Assembly (NCBI GenBank): GCA_035624785.1
Contig: DASPQV010000008.1
Span: 55,796 to 119,795, forward strand
Direction: 5' to 3'
Length of the DNA: 64,000 nt
Source of the DNA: JAJZNI01 sp035624785
GTDB taxonomy: Bacteria > Chloroflexota > Dormibacteria > Aeolococcales > Aeolococcaceae
Both the position numbers and the translations under genes were made by a program. Every line of letters starts with the position of its first letter. The first letter of the stretch is position 1. Below, in pieces: positions 27,099 to 36,376 of this stretch. The notes under the pieces are model-generated. The model had not been told where the DNA came from, ran no database searches, and was given only the letters and a program-made list of their open reading frames with translations.

Positions 27099-28529
27099 TC
27101 AGGACGCATCCGCCAGGGCCCGCGCCCGCACCGTGTCCCGGTACCAGCCGAAGCTCGCCTTGGGAACCCGGGCCCCGGTCGGGTAGTCGACCCAGACCAG
27201 GCCGAACCGCTTGCTGAAGCCGTGGGACCATTCGTAGTTGTCGAGCAGGCTCCAGACGAAGTAGCCGCGCACGTCCGCGCCCCGCTCGAGGGCGTCGAGC
27301 ACCGCCCCCATGTGAGAGCGGAGGTAGTCGATCCGGCTGACGTCCTGGATCCGTCCTCCGGGGTCGACGTAGTCATCCGCCGCCCGGCCGTTCTCCATAA
27401 CGTACATGGGCGGTGGTGCGTAGTCGGCGCTGACCCTGAGCAGCACCTCGGTGAGCCCGGCTGGATCCACCTCCCAGTCCATGGGGGTGCGCTCGACCCC
27501 GGGGCGGAACAACCGGACCATGCGCAGGTCCCCGTACATCTCATCCCGGGGCGGCTCGCGGGGGACCCAGTAGCCGGCGCCGCGGGCGGCGTCCATTCGC
27601 TCCGGCGCGCAGACCGTCTCGGGTCCGTAGTAGTTGACGCCCAGGAAATCCAGGGGCTGGGAGATCACCTCCAGGTCGCCCTCCGCCATCACCGAGAACC
27701 CCGGCTTGCGGGCCGCGTAGTGCTCCAGCATGTCGGCCGGGTACTCGCCGCGCAGCACCGGGTCGAGGAAGAGACGGTTGAGGTTGCCGTCGACCCGCCG
27801 AGCCGCAGCCAGGTCCGCCTCGTCCTGGCTGGCCGGGCGGATGGGCTGAAGGTTGAGGTCGATGCCGACCCGGGCACGCGGGGCCGCGCTGCGGATCGCG
27901 CTCACCGCCTCGCCGTGGGAGAGCAGGAGGTGGTGGGTCGCCGCGGCCGCGGCACCGAGGTCGCGCCACCCAGGTGCGTGCTCTCCGCGGGCATGGGCGA
28001 CCCAGGAGGCGCACCACGGCTCGTTGTGGGTGAACCACATCTCGACCCCGTCTCCGAGCGCCGCGGCGACCATGGAGGCGTACTCAGCGAAGCGGTGGGC
28101 GGTATCTCTGGCCATCCAGCCGCCCCTGTCCTGGAGAGCCTGGGGAAGGTCCCAGTGGAAGAGGGTGGGGACCGGGACGATGCCGCGGCCGCGCAGGCTC
28201 TCGACCAGCCTGCGGTAGAAGTCGAGGCCACGCTGGTTGGCAGGCCCCGCTCCGTCGGGCTGCACCCGCGGCCAGGCGATCGAGAAGCAGTAGGCGGGGG
28301 CTCCGAGGTCTCCCAGAAGGTCGAGATCCTGATCGATGTGGCGGTAGCTGTCCGCGGTGATGTCGCCGTTGTCGCCGTTGCGCGTCCGTCCGGGCGTGTG
28401 GCTGAAGGTGTCCCAGATCGACCTGCCCCGGCCGTCGGCGTCGACCGATCCCTCCATCTGGTAGGCCGAAGACTTGGTTCCGAACAGGAACCCGTCGGGA
28501 AACCGGCGAAGCCGTCCCTGGGTGGCCAA
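27099..28529 (-). CDS. Glycoside hydrolase family 1, beta-glucosidase
   Basis: Retaining beta-glycosidase with a TIM barrel, expected to be cytoplasmic because no signal peptide is present. The 476 residues include the N-terminal GH1 signature (FLFGTKSSAYQMEGSVDADGRGRSIWDTF), the acid/base glutamate in FTHNEPWC and the nucleophile glutamate in YVMENGRAADD; families more often read TENG. A C-terminal SLLDNYEWSHGFSKRFGLVWVDY matches too. The start is TTG at 28529, with AGGAGG eight bases upstream. It is divergent from a GH94 phosphorylase, and together they suggest uptake and breakdown of beta-linked glucosides. Confidence 0.93.
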   Translation of the reverse strand: MATQGRLRRFPDGFLFGTKSSAYQMEGSVDADGRGRSIWDTFSHTPGRTRNGDNGDITADSYRHIDQDLDLLGDLGAPAYCFSIAWPRVQPDGAGPANQRGLDFYRRLVESLRGRGIVPVPTLFHWDLPQALQDRGGWMARDTAHRFAEYASMVAAALGDGVEMWFTHNEPWCASWVAHARGEHAPGWRDLGAAAAATHHLLLSHGEAVSAIRSAAPRARVGIDLNLQPIRPASQDEADLAAARRVDGNLNRLFLDPVLRGEYPADMLEHYAARKPGFSVMAEGDLEVISQPLDFLGVNYYGPETVCAPERMDAARGAGYWVPREPPRDEMYGDLRMVRLFRPGVERTPMDWEVDPAGLTEVLLRVSADYAPPPMYVMENGRAADDYVDPGGRIQDVSRIDYLRSHMGAVLDALERGADVRGYFVWSLLDNYEWSHGFSKRFGLVWVDYPTGARVPKASFGWYRDTVRARALADAS

Positions 28530-28549
28530 CTGGATTGCCTCCTGTGCGT

Positions 28550-28582
28550 ACCGGACAGACCCGGCATTGTGGCGCGTCCGGT
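28550..28582. promoter_or_regulatory. Inverted repeat between divergent GH1 and GH94 genes
   Basis: ACCGGAC (28550-28556) and GTCCGGT (28576-28582) are exact inverted 7-bp arms with centres 26 bp apart. They lie in the 131-bp divergent gap, immediately upstream of the GH1 Shine-Dalgarno. The placement suits an operator for a local sugar-responsive regulator, but no regulator gene is adjacent. Confidence 0.3.
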
Positions 28583-28660
28583 CCGATGCTCGGAGTGGCG
28601 TGCTATGGTCCCGGCGCGACGGGATCGATCGCGGCAGGCGTCAGCACGGAGGCTGTGGCA

Positions 28661-31093
28661 GTGAGCGGGCGGCTGGCGGAAAGCGAGTTCGGGTACTTCG
28701 ACCGCGACGCCCGGGAGTTCGTGATCACCCGCCCGGACACCCCCACCCCTTGGATCAACTACCTGGGCGAGGGCCGCTACGGCGGGATCGTGTCGAACAC
28801 CGGCGGGGGCTTCTCCTTCGACCGGGACCCGCGGGCCCGCCGGGTCAGCCGGTACCGCTACAACGCGGTCCCCGCCGACCAGCCGGGCCGCTATGTCTAC
28901 ATCCGGCGGCAGGACACCGGGGAGTTCTGGGGCGCCACCTGGCAGCCGGTGAGGGCGGCCCTCGACTCCTACGAGTGCCGCCACGGGGCGGGCTACACGC
29001 ACATCAGGACCGAACGCTCCGGGGTGCGCTCGGAGCTCCTCTACTTCGTCCCGCCGGCTCCACCCGAGGAACCATGCCCGGTCGAGCTCTGGGAGCTCCA
29101 CCTCACCAACACCGGCCCCCGACCGGTGCGGCTGCGCACCTTCAGCTACGTCGAGTTCAGCTACCCGGATGCCCTGGGCGACCTGCACAACCTGGATTGG
29201 AGCGGCCACATCGTGACCACGCGGTTCCGCCCCGAGCTCAACGCGATCGTGGCCACCACCCGGTTCCGCCCGACCACGACCTTCTTCGCCGCCGATCTCC
29301 CCGCCGCCGGGTACGACTGCGACCGCGAGGTCTTCGTCGGCCCCTACGGAACCCTGGAGACGCCCGCCGTGGTCGTCGCCGGAGAGCCGACCGGCACCGA
29401 TTCCCCGCGCGGCAATGGGATCGGCTGCCTCTGTCACGACCTGTCGCTGGCGCCCGGGGAGAGCGTCCGGATCCTCTATGTCGAGGGGATCACCGAGTCC
29501 GCGGAGGCGGTCCCGGCGACGCTGGCCCGATGGTCGGGGCCCCAGGCGGTGAGCACGGCCTTCGCCGCCCTGCGGGCTGATTGGGACGCCTACCTCGGAG
29601 GCCTGACGGTCACCACCCCCGACCCGCTGATGGACGCCATGCTCAACTTCTGGAACCCGGTTCAGTGCCGGACCACCCTCTACTGGTCGCGGTTCGTCTC
29701 CGGCTACGAGACCGGCCTGGGCCGGGGGATGGGCACCCGGGACAGCGCTCAGGACACCCTGGGCACCGCCCAGGTCGTCCCCGAGCTCGCGGCACAGCGC
29801 CTCGAGCAGCTGTGGGGCCTCCAGTTCCGGGACGGCCACACCTGGCACCAGTTCTTCCCGCTCACGGGCGAGGGTGGGCCCGGCCATGCCGCCGAGCGTC
29901 CCAGCTGGCCCCAGTGGTTCTGCGACGACCACCTCTGGCTGATCATCGCCACCTGCGCCTACCTGAGGGAGACCGCCGACTGCGACTTCCTCCATCGCCC
30001 CGTGCCCTACCAGCCGGAGCCGGCACCGGCCGGCGCGGAGGCCACGGCTGACGACCTGGACGACACGGTGTGGGGGCACTTGATGGCGGCGGTCGACTTC
30101 ACCCTCCGGAACCGCGGCCCGCACGGCCTGCCCCGTCCCGGGTTCGCCGACTGGGACGACACCCTGAACGTCGACCACGGCTCCGGGCTGGCCGAGTCGG
30201 TGTGGTGCGGCATGCAGTTCTGCCGGGCCCTCACCGACCTGACGGCGCTCTCCGAGCACATCGGCAGCGGCGAGGACGCCGAGCGCTTCCGAGCTCTTCA
30301 CCAGGAGATGGCGGAGGCCGTCGAGGCCTGCGCCTGGGACGGCGAGTGGTATGCGAGGGCCTTCGACGACGAGGGCCAGCCGATCGGGGTCGCCGCGGAA
30401 GCCCACCATCGGATCAACCTGATAGCTCAGAGCTGGTCGGTGATCGGCCGGGTCGGGCCGCTCGAGCACCTCGAGAAAGCGATGCAGTCGGCCCATGACA
30501 TGCTGGACACCCGCTACGGCCTCTGCCTGCTCGCGCCCCCCTACCAGCACGGCGACCCGCGGGTCACCGGCACCAGCACCTACCCGCCCGGCGCCAAGGA
30601 GAACGGGGGCATCTTCTGTCACGCGGCAGCCTGGTCGATCATCGCCGCGGCTCAGCTCGGCCAGGGGGACCGCGCCTACGAGTACTACCGCCAGCTGCTG
30701 CCCCTGGCCCGCGCCGACGCCGCCCGCGCCGCCGTCGAGCCGTACGTCTACTGCCAGAACATCTGCGGGCCCGAGCACCCCCAGTTCGGCCTGGGCCGGA
30801 ACGCCTGGCTCACCGGCGCCGCGGCGTGGACCTACGTCGCCGCGACCCAGGGCATCCTGGGAATCCGGCCCACCCACCACGGCCTCAGGCTGGCCCCCGT
30901 CATCCCCGCCGCTTGGGACGGGTTCATCGCGCGGCGTCGCTTCCAGGGCGCGACCTACGAGATCACGGTGCGCCGTGACGGCCCCGGGAACCGGGTGGCT
31001 CTGACGGTGGACGGCCGGCCGATCGACGGCGACGTGGTCCCCCTCCACTTCCCCGGAACCGAGCGGGTCGTCGTCGAGGCCGTTCTGAGCTGA
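28661..31093 (+). CDS. Glycoside hydrolase family 94 phosphorylase (cellobiose phosphorylase-like)
   Basis: Inverting phosphorylase that cleaves a beta-glucoside with phosphate, yielding a sugar 1-phosphate and saving ATP. The 810-residue protein has the N-terminal beta-sandwich (YFDRDAREFVITRPDTPTPWINYLG), the helical barrel segment GYETGLGRGMGTRDSAQDTLG, the catalytic region GFADWDDTLN (DWDD, residues 497-500, in place of the more usual DWND), and the late phosphate-binding segment TYPPGAKENGGIFCHAAAW. I use GTG 28661, with GGAG nine bases upstream. In-frame codons upstream are within the promoter gap. The exact disaccharide (cellobiose, laminaribiose or chitobiose) cannot be told. Confidence 0.88.
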   Translation: MSGRLAESEFGYFDRDAREFVITRPDTPTPWINYLGEGRYGGIVSNTGGGFSFDRDPRARRVSRYRYNAVPADQPGRYVYIRRQDTGEFWGATWQPVRAALDSYECRHGAGYTHIRTERSGVRSELLYFVPPAPPEEPCPVELWELHLTNTGPRPVRLRTFSYVEFSYPDALGDLHNLDWSGHIVTTRFRPELNAIVATTRFRPTTTFFAADLPAAGYDCDREVFVGPYGTLETPAVVVAGEPTGTDSPRGNGIGCLCHDLSLAPGESVRILYVEGITESAEAVPATLARWSGPQAVSTAFAALRADWDAYLGGLTVTTPDPLMDAMLNFWNPVQCRTTLYWSRFVSGYETGLGRGMGTRDSAQDTLGTAQVVPELAAQRLEQLWGLQFRDGHTWHQFFPLTGEGGPGHAAERPSWPQWFCDDHLWLIIATCAYLRETADCDFLHRPVPYQPEPAPAGAEATADDLDDTVWGHLMAAVDFTLRNRGPHGLPRPGFADWDDTLNVDHGSGLAESVWCGMQFCRALTDLTALSEHIGSGEDAERFRALHQEMAEAVEACAWDGEWYARAFDDEGQPIGVAAEAHHRINLIAQSWSVIGRVGPLEHLEKAMQSAHDMLDTRYGLCLLAPPYQHGDPRVTGTSTYPPGAKENGGIFCHAAAWSIIAAAQLGQGDRAYEYYRQLLPLARADAARAAVEPYVYCQNICGPEHPQFGLGRNAWLTGAAAWTYVAATQGILGIRPTHHGLRLAPVIPAAWDGFIARRRFQGATYEITVRRDGPGNRVALTVDGRPIDGDVVPLHFPGTERVVVEAVLS

Positions 31094-31174
31094 GGCAGGG
31101 CGGGCCGCCGTGCCCCCGCGGCAGGTGCCGCCGAGCCCGCGCCGCGCCCGCCAGCCCCCTGGCGACCTGGCTTC

Positions 31175-32131
31175 CTACAGCCCCGGCGGCGGGGCGGAGC
31201 GGCCCAGGCGCCGCCTGGTCTCGGCGACGTCCTCCCGCATCTGGACGATCAGGCCGGCCTCGTCGGGGTAGTTCCGCTCCTCGCGGAGCCGGTGGCAGAA
31301 GGCGAGCCTGGCTCGTTCTCCGTAGATGTCCTCGTCGAAGTCCAGGGCGTGCGCCTCGACGGTCAGCCGGTCGCCGCCGAAGGTCGGACGGTAGCCGATG
31401 CTGGCGGCGGTGGCGTGCCAGTGTCCCCGGACCCGCAGCCAGGCGGTGTAGATGCCCAGCTCGGGAAGGCACTTCCCAGGTTCCACGCCGAGGTTGGCGG
31501 TGGGGAACCCGAGACGCCGGCCCACCGCGTTGCCCCGCTCCACGGTCCCGTCCAGGAAATACGGGAAGCCGAGAAGCCTCTCGGCCTCCTCCACCTCACC
31601 GCTCACCAGCGCGGCGCGGATGCGGGTCGAGGAGATCGGGCTGCCGTCATCCATGATCGGGGCTACCTCGACCACTCCGAAGCCGTGCTCCCCTCCGAAG
31701 CCGCGAAGGAAGCCGGCGTCCCCCCGCCTGCCATGGCCCAGCGCGAACCCCGGACCGATCACCAGGCGGCGCAGGTCGAAGCGAGCCAGCAGCCGCTCGC
31801 AGAACTCCTCGGGGCCCCAGAGGCTGACCTCGCGGGTGAAATTGACGACCACCAGCCGGTCGATCCCGAGCGCTGCCAGCCGGTCGCGCTTCTCGTCCAG
31901 CGTGGTCAGCTCGGGGGGAGCGCTGGCCGGATCCAGCACCGCCCGCGGGTGGGGCTCGAAGGTCACCGCCACCGCGATGCCTCCGAGCTCACGAGCCGCG
32001 TCGACGGTCGCGCCGAGCAGCCCCTGGTGCCCCCGGTGGACCCCGTCGAAGACACCGACTGTGCAGGCGACGGGAGCTGGTAACGGTCCCCGGCCGGGGA
32101 CCAGGGCGTGCTCCAGGACCGCTCCGCCCAC
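31175..32131 (-). CDS. ribF: Bifunctional riboflavin kinase / FAD synthetase
   Basis: Makes FMN from riboflavin and then FAD. The N-terminal nucleotidyltransferase domain has TVGVFDGVHRGHQGLL and the late motif SSTRIRAALVSGEVEEA. The C-terminal riboflavin kinase domain has GNAVGRRLGFPTANL, with YTAWLRV and VEAHALDFDEDIYGE. The 318 residues and GTG start at 32131 fit. It follows truB with a 9-bp gap, the standard rbfA-truB-ribF order. An 81-bp gap (31094-31174) separates its stop from the convergent GH94 gene. Confidence 0.95.
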   Translation of the reverse strand: MGGAVLEHALVPGRGPLPAPVACTVGVFDGVHRGHQGLLGATVDAARELGGIAVAVTFEPHPRAVLDPASAPPELTTLDEKRDRLAALGIDRLVVVNFTREVSLWGPEEFCERLLARFDLRRLVIGPGFALGHGRRGDAGFLRGFGGEHGFGVVEVAPIMDDGSPISSTRIRAALVSGEVEEAERLLGFPYFLDGTVERGNAVGRRLGFPTANLGVEPGKCLPELGIYTAWLRVRGHWHATAASIGYRPTFGGDRLTVEAHALDFDEDIYGERARLAFCHRLREERNYPDEAGLIVQMREDVAETRRRLGRSAPPPGL

Positions 32132-32140
32132 CGCTGCCTC

Positions 32141-33130
32141 CTACTTCGCGAGCACCTTGGTGGGTTGAAAGCGGTTGCCGGTCACCTCGCCCAGCGCGAT
32201 CAGCTCGCCGCTCGCGGTGTGGGCACGTGTCTCGCCCTGGACCAGCCCGCCGGCCGCTCGGGGCAGGAACACCGCCTGCCCGCGGCGCACCTGGGTCGCG
32301 GCGGGAGGGCCGAGGAACACCGCGGGAAGGTCGCCGACCACCACCTCCGGGGGCAGCAGCGCCGCGGTCGGATCCTCCAGGGCCCGGACCTCGGCGAGGG
32401 TGTGGGCATCGGCGATGCCGAGGGCGCCGTAGCGGGTCCGCTCCAGCCAGCTGAGGTATCCGCCGACTCCCAGGGCGTCGCCCAGGTCGGCGGCGAGGAC
32501 CCGCATGTAGGTCCCTTTTCCGCACTCGACCTCGAGGTCGGCCTCGGCCACCCGCCCCGGCCGGAACGCCACCAGGTCGGCAGTGACGATCAGGGCCGGC
32601 CGGGGTGAGCGCTCCACCTCCTCGCCCCGGCGGGCCAGCTCGTAGAGGTGGGCTCCCTCATGGCGCACCGCCGAGTGCATGGGCGGGACCTGGGTGATCT
32701 CGCCCACGAAACCCTGGAGGGCCACCCGGACGGCGGCCTCGTCGAGGCCGGCGGCATCGGCACCCGGAGACACCCGCCCCTCGGAGTCGAGGGTGTCGGA
32801 ACGCGCGCCGAGGCGCACGGTGCAGCGGTACCGCTTCAGCTGCTGATGAAGGTGGTCGACGAGCCGGGTCGCCGGGCCGACCAGGATCGGCAGCAGCCCC
32901 TGGGCGCTCGGATCCAGGGTTCCGGCGTGACCGACCTTCCGCTCACGCAATATCCGGCGCACCTCCTGGACGCAGGCGAACGATGTCTGGCCGGGCTGCT
33001 TGTCGAGGGGCAGGACGCCGCACACGGGTCGCCGGCGGGCCGGCGCCTCGGGCTCCTCGGGGTCGGGTTGGGCAGCCGCCGCGGCTGGATCGCTCCGCCG
33101 GGGCCCGAGGTGAGGCGGCGACGCGGTCAC
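32141..33130 (-). CDS. truB: tRNA pseudouridine(55) synthase TruB
   Basis: Converts U55 to pseudouridine in the tRNA T-arm. The catalytic aspartate lies in VGHAGTLDPSAQGLLPILVG. Downstream are the substrate-binding segment KRYRCTVRLGARSDTLDSEG, VPPMHSAVRHEGAHLYELARRGEEVER and a PUA-like C-terminus ending NRFQPTKVLAK. I start at GTG 33130, which overlaps the true stop of nrnA as GTGA. About 35 low-complexity residues precede the conserved VCGVLPLDKQPGQTS. The continuous open frame through nrnA into truB is an artefact of the nrnA frameshift, not a natural fusion. Confidence 0.92.
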   Translation of the reverse strand: MTASPPHLGPRRSDPAAAAAQPDPEEPEAPARRRPVCGVLPLDKQPGQTSFACVQEVRRILRERKVGHAGTLDPSAQGLLPILVGPATRLVDHLHQQLKRYRCTVRLGARSDTLDSEGRVSPGADAAGLDEAAVRVALQGFVGEITQVPPMHSAVRHEGAHLYELARRGEEVERSPRPALIVTADLVAFRPGRVAEADLEVECGKGTYMRVLAADLGDALGVGGYLSWLERTRYGALGIADAHTLAEVRALEDPTAALLPPEVVVGDLPAVFLGPPAATQVRRGQAVFLPRAAGGLVQGETRAHTASGELIALGEVTGNRFQPTKVLAK

Positions 33131-34123
33131 GCTCCGTCGGGCTCGAGCTGCGCCCGCGCCACCGCGAGCACCCGCTCCCGCGCGCTCCCCAGGGGTTCGC
33201 GGAGCTCCGCGCCGGCGGCCCGGCGGTGGCCGCCACCGCCGAAGGGCACGCAGATCGAGGGCGTCCACCTCGTCCCGGCTGCGCACCGAGACCTTGGTCA
33301 TCGCCGGGCCGGCCTCCTTGAAGAGGAGGGCGATCTTCAGCGGCTCGACCGTCTGGAGCTGGTCGATGACGCCCTCGCTCTCCTCCATGGTGGCGCCGGC
33401 CTCCTCGAGCATGGCCCGGGTCACCTCGGACCAGATGAGCCGGCCGCCGAACTCGGATCGCAGCCGCGCTATCGCCAACCCCTCGAGCCGCAGCTGAGGG
33501 ACCGAGCGCGACTTGTAGCTCTTCAGCGCCACCCAGCCCGGATCGGCTCCATCGCCGACCAGGTCGGCGCCGAGGCGGAGCGCCGCTTCGGTCGTGTTCT
33601 CGTGGCGAAAGCCGCCGGTGTCGGTGAGCAGCGCGGCATAGAGATTGGTGGCGGTATTGGGCGAGATCGGGCAGCCCAGGGCGCGAAGAAGCTGGTAGAC
33701 GACCTGGCCGGTCGCGCTCGCCTTGGGATCGACGAGGTTGACGTCACCGAAGCCGTCGTTGCTCAGGTGATGGTCGACGTTGACGACCCGAGCCACCGTC
33801 TCCACCAACCCGGCCCGATCCCCGAAGCGGTGCACGGTGGCGCAATCGAAGGTGAAGAGCAGGTCCAGGGCGGGGGGGTCCTCGACAATGGTGTCGAAGT
33901 CGGGCAGGTGGCGGAGCAGCAGGGGAAGCGGCCGGGGCACGATGGTGTGGGCGCTCTTGCCGATATCGCGGAGGGCCTCCGCGAAGGCCAGCGCCGAGCC
34001 GAGGCTGTCAGCGTCGGCGTCCTTGTGAGCCAGGCAGCCGATCTCCGAGGCCCCGTCGATCAGCCGCCGGATCTCCTGGGCCGCGTCATCGACGCTGGTG
34101 AAGCGCGTCTGCGCCAGGGTCAT
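33127..34123 (-). CDS. nrnA: NrnA-type DHH/DHHA1 phosphoesterase, reading frame disrupted
   Basis: Degrades nanoRNA and 3'-phosphoadenosine-5'-phosphate. The DHH domain has CLAHKDADADSLGSALA and VVNVDHHLSNDGFGDVNLVDPKASATGQVVYQLL. The expected DHHA1 glycine motif is out of frame: after SRDEVDALDLRA the original frame gives arginine-rich nonsense. Skipping one base in the CCC run at about 33244-33246 restores FGGGGHRRAAGAELREPLG and a stop at 33127 that overlaps the truB start as GTGA. Either a real inactivating indel or an assembly error is possible. The start ATG overlaps the rbfA stop as ATGA. Confidence 0.85.
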
Positions 34124-34545
34124 GGGCTCTCCTTGGCACGCTCCAGGTCACGGAGCACGCTGCTGATCCGCACCGAGTAGGCGATCGACTCGTCGAGCTC
34201 GAAGCGGAGGTGGGGTGGAGTCCTCAGGTTCTCCAGACGCTGACCGAGCTGGGCCCTCAGGTACCCCTCGGCGCGGTGCATGGCGGTGACCACCGCCTGC
34301 CTCTCGGCCTCGTCTCCCATCGCCGAGATCATCACCGTGGCCGAGCGCAGGTCTGGAGCGACCCGCACCCGGGAGACCGAGGCGAGGCGGACCCTGGGAT
34401 CCTTCATCTCGGTGACCATCAGCGAGGACAGCTCCTGCCGGAGCTGCTCGGCGACGCGCTCGGGGCGACTCCCACCCCCGCGCTGGGGCGACCGCCGGGA
34501 GCCGGTGCTGACGGCGGGCACGAATCGGCCCTTGGGGCGTGGCAT
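34120..34545 (-). CDS. rbfA: Ribosome-binding factor A
   Basis: Assists 16S rRNA 5'-end maturation and cold adaptation of the 30S subunit. The KH-like family pattern is seen in RPERVAEQLRQELSSLMVTEMKDPRVRLASVSRVRVAPDLRSATVMIS and RAEGYLRAQLGQRLENLRTPPHLRFELDES. I start at ATG 34545 (MPRPKGRFVP), 43 bp after infB, giving 141 residues. The open frame extends to 34608, overlapping infB with no homology. Its stop overlaps nrnA as ATGA. Confidence 0.9.
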   Translation of the reverse strand: MPRPKGRFVPAVSTGSRRSPQRGGGSRPERVAEQLRQELSSLMVTEMKDPRVRLASVSRVRVAPDLRSATVMISAMGDEAERQAVVTAMHRAEGYLRAQLGQRLENLRTPPHLRFELDESIAYSVRISSVLRDLERAKESP

Positions 34546-34588
34546 GGCTGAGATCACGATCAGACGGTGGGGCTGCTCTCGTTCCGGG

Positions 34589-36376
34589 TCACAGGTTCTG
34601 CTGCTCACTGACGTGAGCCTCGATCACGTCGCCCTCGGCGAAGTCCGCAAAACCCTCCAGGGTGATGCCGCACTCGTAGCCGCGGGCGACCTCGCGAACG
34701 TCGTCCCGGAACCGCTTGAGGGCGTCGATGCGGGCGCGAGCCACCTCCCGCCCGTCGCGGAGCACACGGCAGATCGCCGAGCGGGTGATCCGGCCGTCGA
34801 CCACCTGGCACCCCGCGATGGCCGGCCGACCGTCCACCGCGAAGACCCGGCGCACCTCGGCCCTTCCCTGGTAGACCTCGACGAAGGTGGGCTGGTACAT
34901 CCCCTTGATGGAGTTCGCGATGTCCTCGGTCGCCTGGTAGACGACGTCGTAGAAACGGATGTCGACACCGAGCTCGTCGGCGGCGGTCCGGGCTCGCTCG
35001 TCGGGACGCACGTTGAAGCCGATCACGATGGCACCGGTGACCGCGGCGAGGTTGACGTCGGATTCCGACACCGCGCCCACCCCGTCCCCGACGATCCGGA
35101 TCTTGACGTTGGGATCCTCGAGCTTGACGATCTGGCCGCGAATGGCTTCCAGAGACCCGTTGGCCTCGGCCTTCAGGACCAGGTTCAGGGTCTTGGTCTC
35201 GCCCTCCACCGCGGCGAAATCGGAGAGGGTGATCCGGCGCACCGGCTGGGTGATGCGGGCCCGCTCCTGGGCGGACCGCTCCTCGGCCAGCGCCCGTGCG
35301 GCGCGCTCCGTGTCCATGACCTGGAGGACGTCTCCGGCGGTGGCCACGTCGGTGAGGCCGGTGATCTGCACCGGTTTGCTGGGGCCGGCCTCCCGGACCC
35401 GCTTCCCGGCGTCGTCGGTGAGCGCCCGGACCTTCCCGTAGACCTTGCCCACCACCACGTTGTCGCCGATGCGGAGGGTGCCGTTCTGGACCAGGACGGT
35501 GGCCACCGGACCGCGCCCGCGCTCCAGCTCCGAGTCGATCACCGTGCCCGCGGCCGGCCGCCGCGGGTTGGCACGGGGCGGGTTGATGACGTCACTGACC
35601 ACCAGGATGGTGTCGAGCAGGTCATCGATGCCCTGCCCGGTGACGGCGCTGGTGCGAACCACCGGCACCTGGCCGCCGTAGCTCTCCGGGACCACCTCGC
35701 GCTCGGCAAGCTGCTGGAGCACCCGGTCGGGGTTGATGCCGTCCTTGTCCATCTTGTTCAGAGCCACCACGATGGGCACGCCGGCGCTCCGGATGTGCTG
35801 GATCGCCTCGTCGGTCTGGGGCATGACGCCGTCGTCGGCGGCAACCACCAGGACGGCCACATCGGTGACATCGGCGCCCCGAGCGCGCATCGCCGAGAAG
35901 GCCTCGTGACCCGGGGTGTCGATGAAGGTGATCAGCCTGCCCTGGCGCTCCACCTGGTAGGCGCCGATCCTCTGGGTGATCCCGCCGGCCTCCTGGGCGG
36001 CGACCCGGGTCGCCCGGACCCTGTCCAGGATGGACGTCTTGCCGTGGTCGACGTGACCGAGCACCGCCACCACGGGCGGGCGCGCCGCCAGGCTGGCCGG
36101 ATCCTCGGTCGTGAGGTCGAGGATGGGATGGCGACGGCGAGCCCCAGCCGTCGCGCCCGGGACGGCCGCGGCCGCCTCGATCGCGGCCTCCTCGGACTCC
36201 GCTTCGAAGCCGAAGTGGTCGGCGGCCAGGGCCGCGGTGTCGAAGTCGACCGGCTGGTTGAGCGCCGCCATCACCCCGTTCTGCATCAGGTAGGTGATCA
36301 CCTGGGCGGGGGGCGTGCCGAGCCGGTCGGCCAGTTCCTTGACCGTGATGCTGGCCGGCAGCCGGACCTTCTTCAT
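34589..36376 (-). CDS. infB: Translation initiation factor IF-2
   Basis: GTPase that places initiator tRNA on the 30S subunit. It has an N-terminal IF2N segment (MKKVRLPASITVKELADRLGTPPAQVITYLMQNGV), G1 GHVDHGKTS, G3 DTPGHEAF, G4 NKMD, and the C-terminal domains ending EGDVIEAHVSEQQNL. At 595 residues it lacks the long charged N-terminal region of many IF2 proteins. The ATG at 36376 overlaps the ylxR stop as ATGA. The frame is open much further upstream but is unmatched there. Confidence 0.96.
   Translation of the reverse strand: MKKVRLPASITVKELADRLGTPPAQVITYLMQNGVMAALNQPVDFDTAALAADHFGFEAESEEAAIEAAAAVPGATAGARRRHPILDLTTEDPASLAARPPVVAVLGHVDHGKTSILDRVRATRVAAQEAGGITQRIGAYQVERQGRLITFIDTPGHEAFSAMRARGADVTDVAVLVVAADDGVMPQTDEAIQHIRSAGVPIVVALNKMDKDGINPDRVLQQLAEREVVPESYGGQVPVVRTSAVTGQGIDDLLDTILVVSDVINPPRANPRRPAAGTVIDSELERGRGPVATVLVQNGTLRIGDNVVVGKVYGKVRALTDDAGKRVREAGPSKPVQITGLTDVATAGDVLQVMDTERAARALAEERSAQERARITQPVRRITLSDFAAVEGETKTLNLVLKAEANGSLEAIRGQIVKLEDPNVKIRIVGDGVGAVSESDVNLAAVTGAIVIGFNVRPDERARTAADELGVDIRFYDVVYQATEDIANSIKGMYQPTFVEVYQGRAEVRRVFAVDGRPAIAGCQVVDGRITRSAICRVLRDGREVARARIDALKRFRDDVREVARGYECGITLEGFADFAEGDVIEAHVSEQQNL

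Noticed and set aside
27902..31048. A 1,048-codon open frame on the minus strand opposite the GH94 gene
   Set aside because: It is a mirror of the strongly biased GH94 coding strand and its product has no family pattern. It also overlaps the start of the convincing GH1 gene in another frame.
32141..34123. A single 660-codon nrnA-truB fusion
   Set aside because: The junction region is arginine-rich nonsense, while an alternate frame restores the DHHA1 glycine motif and a GTGA stop-start overlap with truB.
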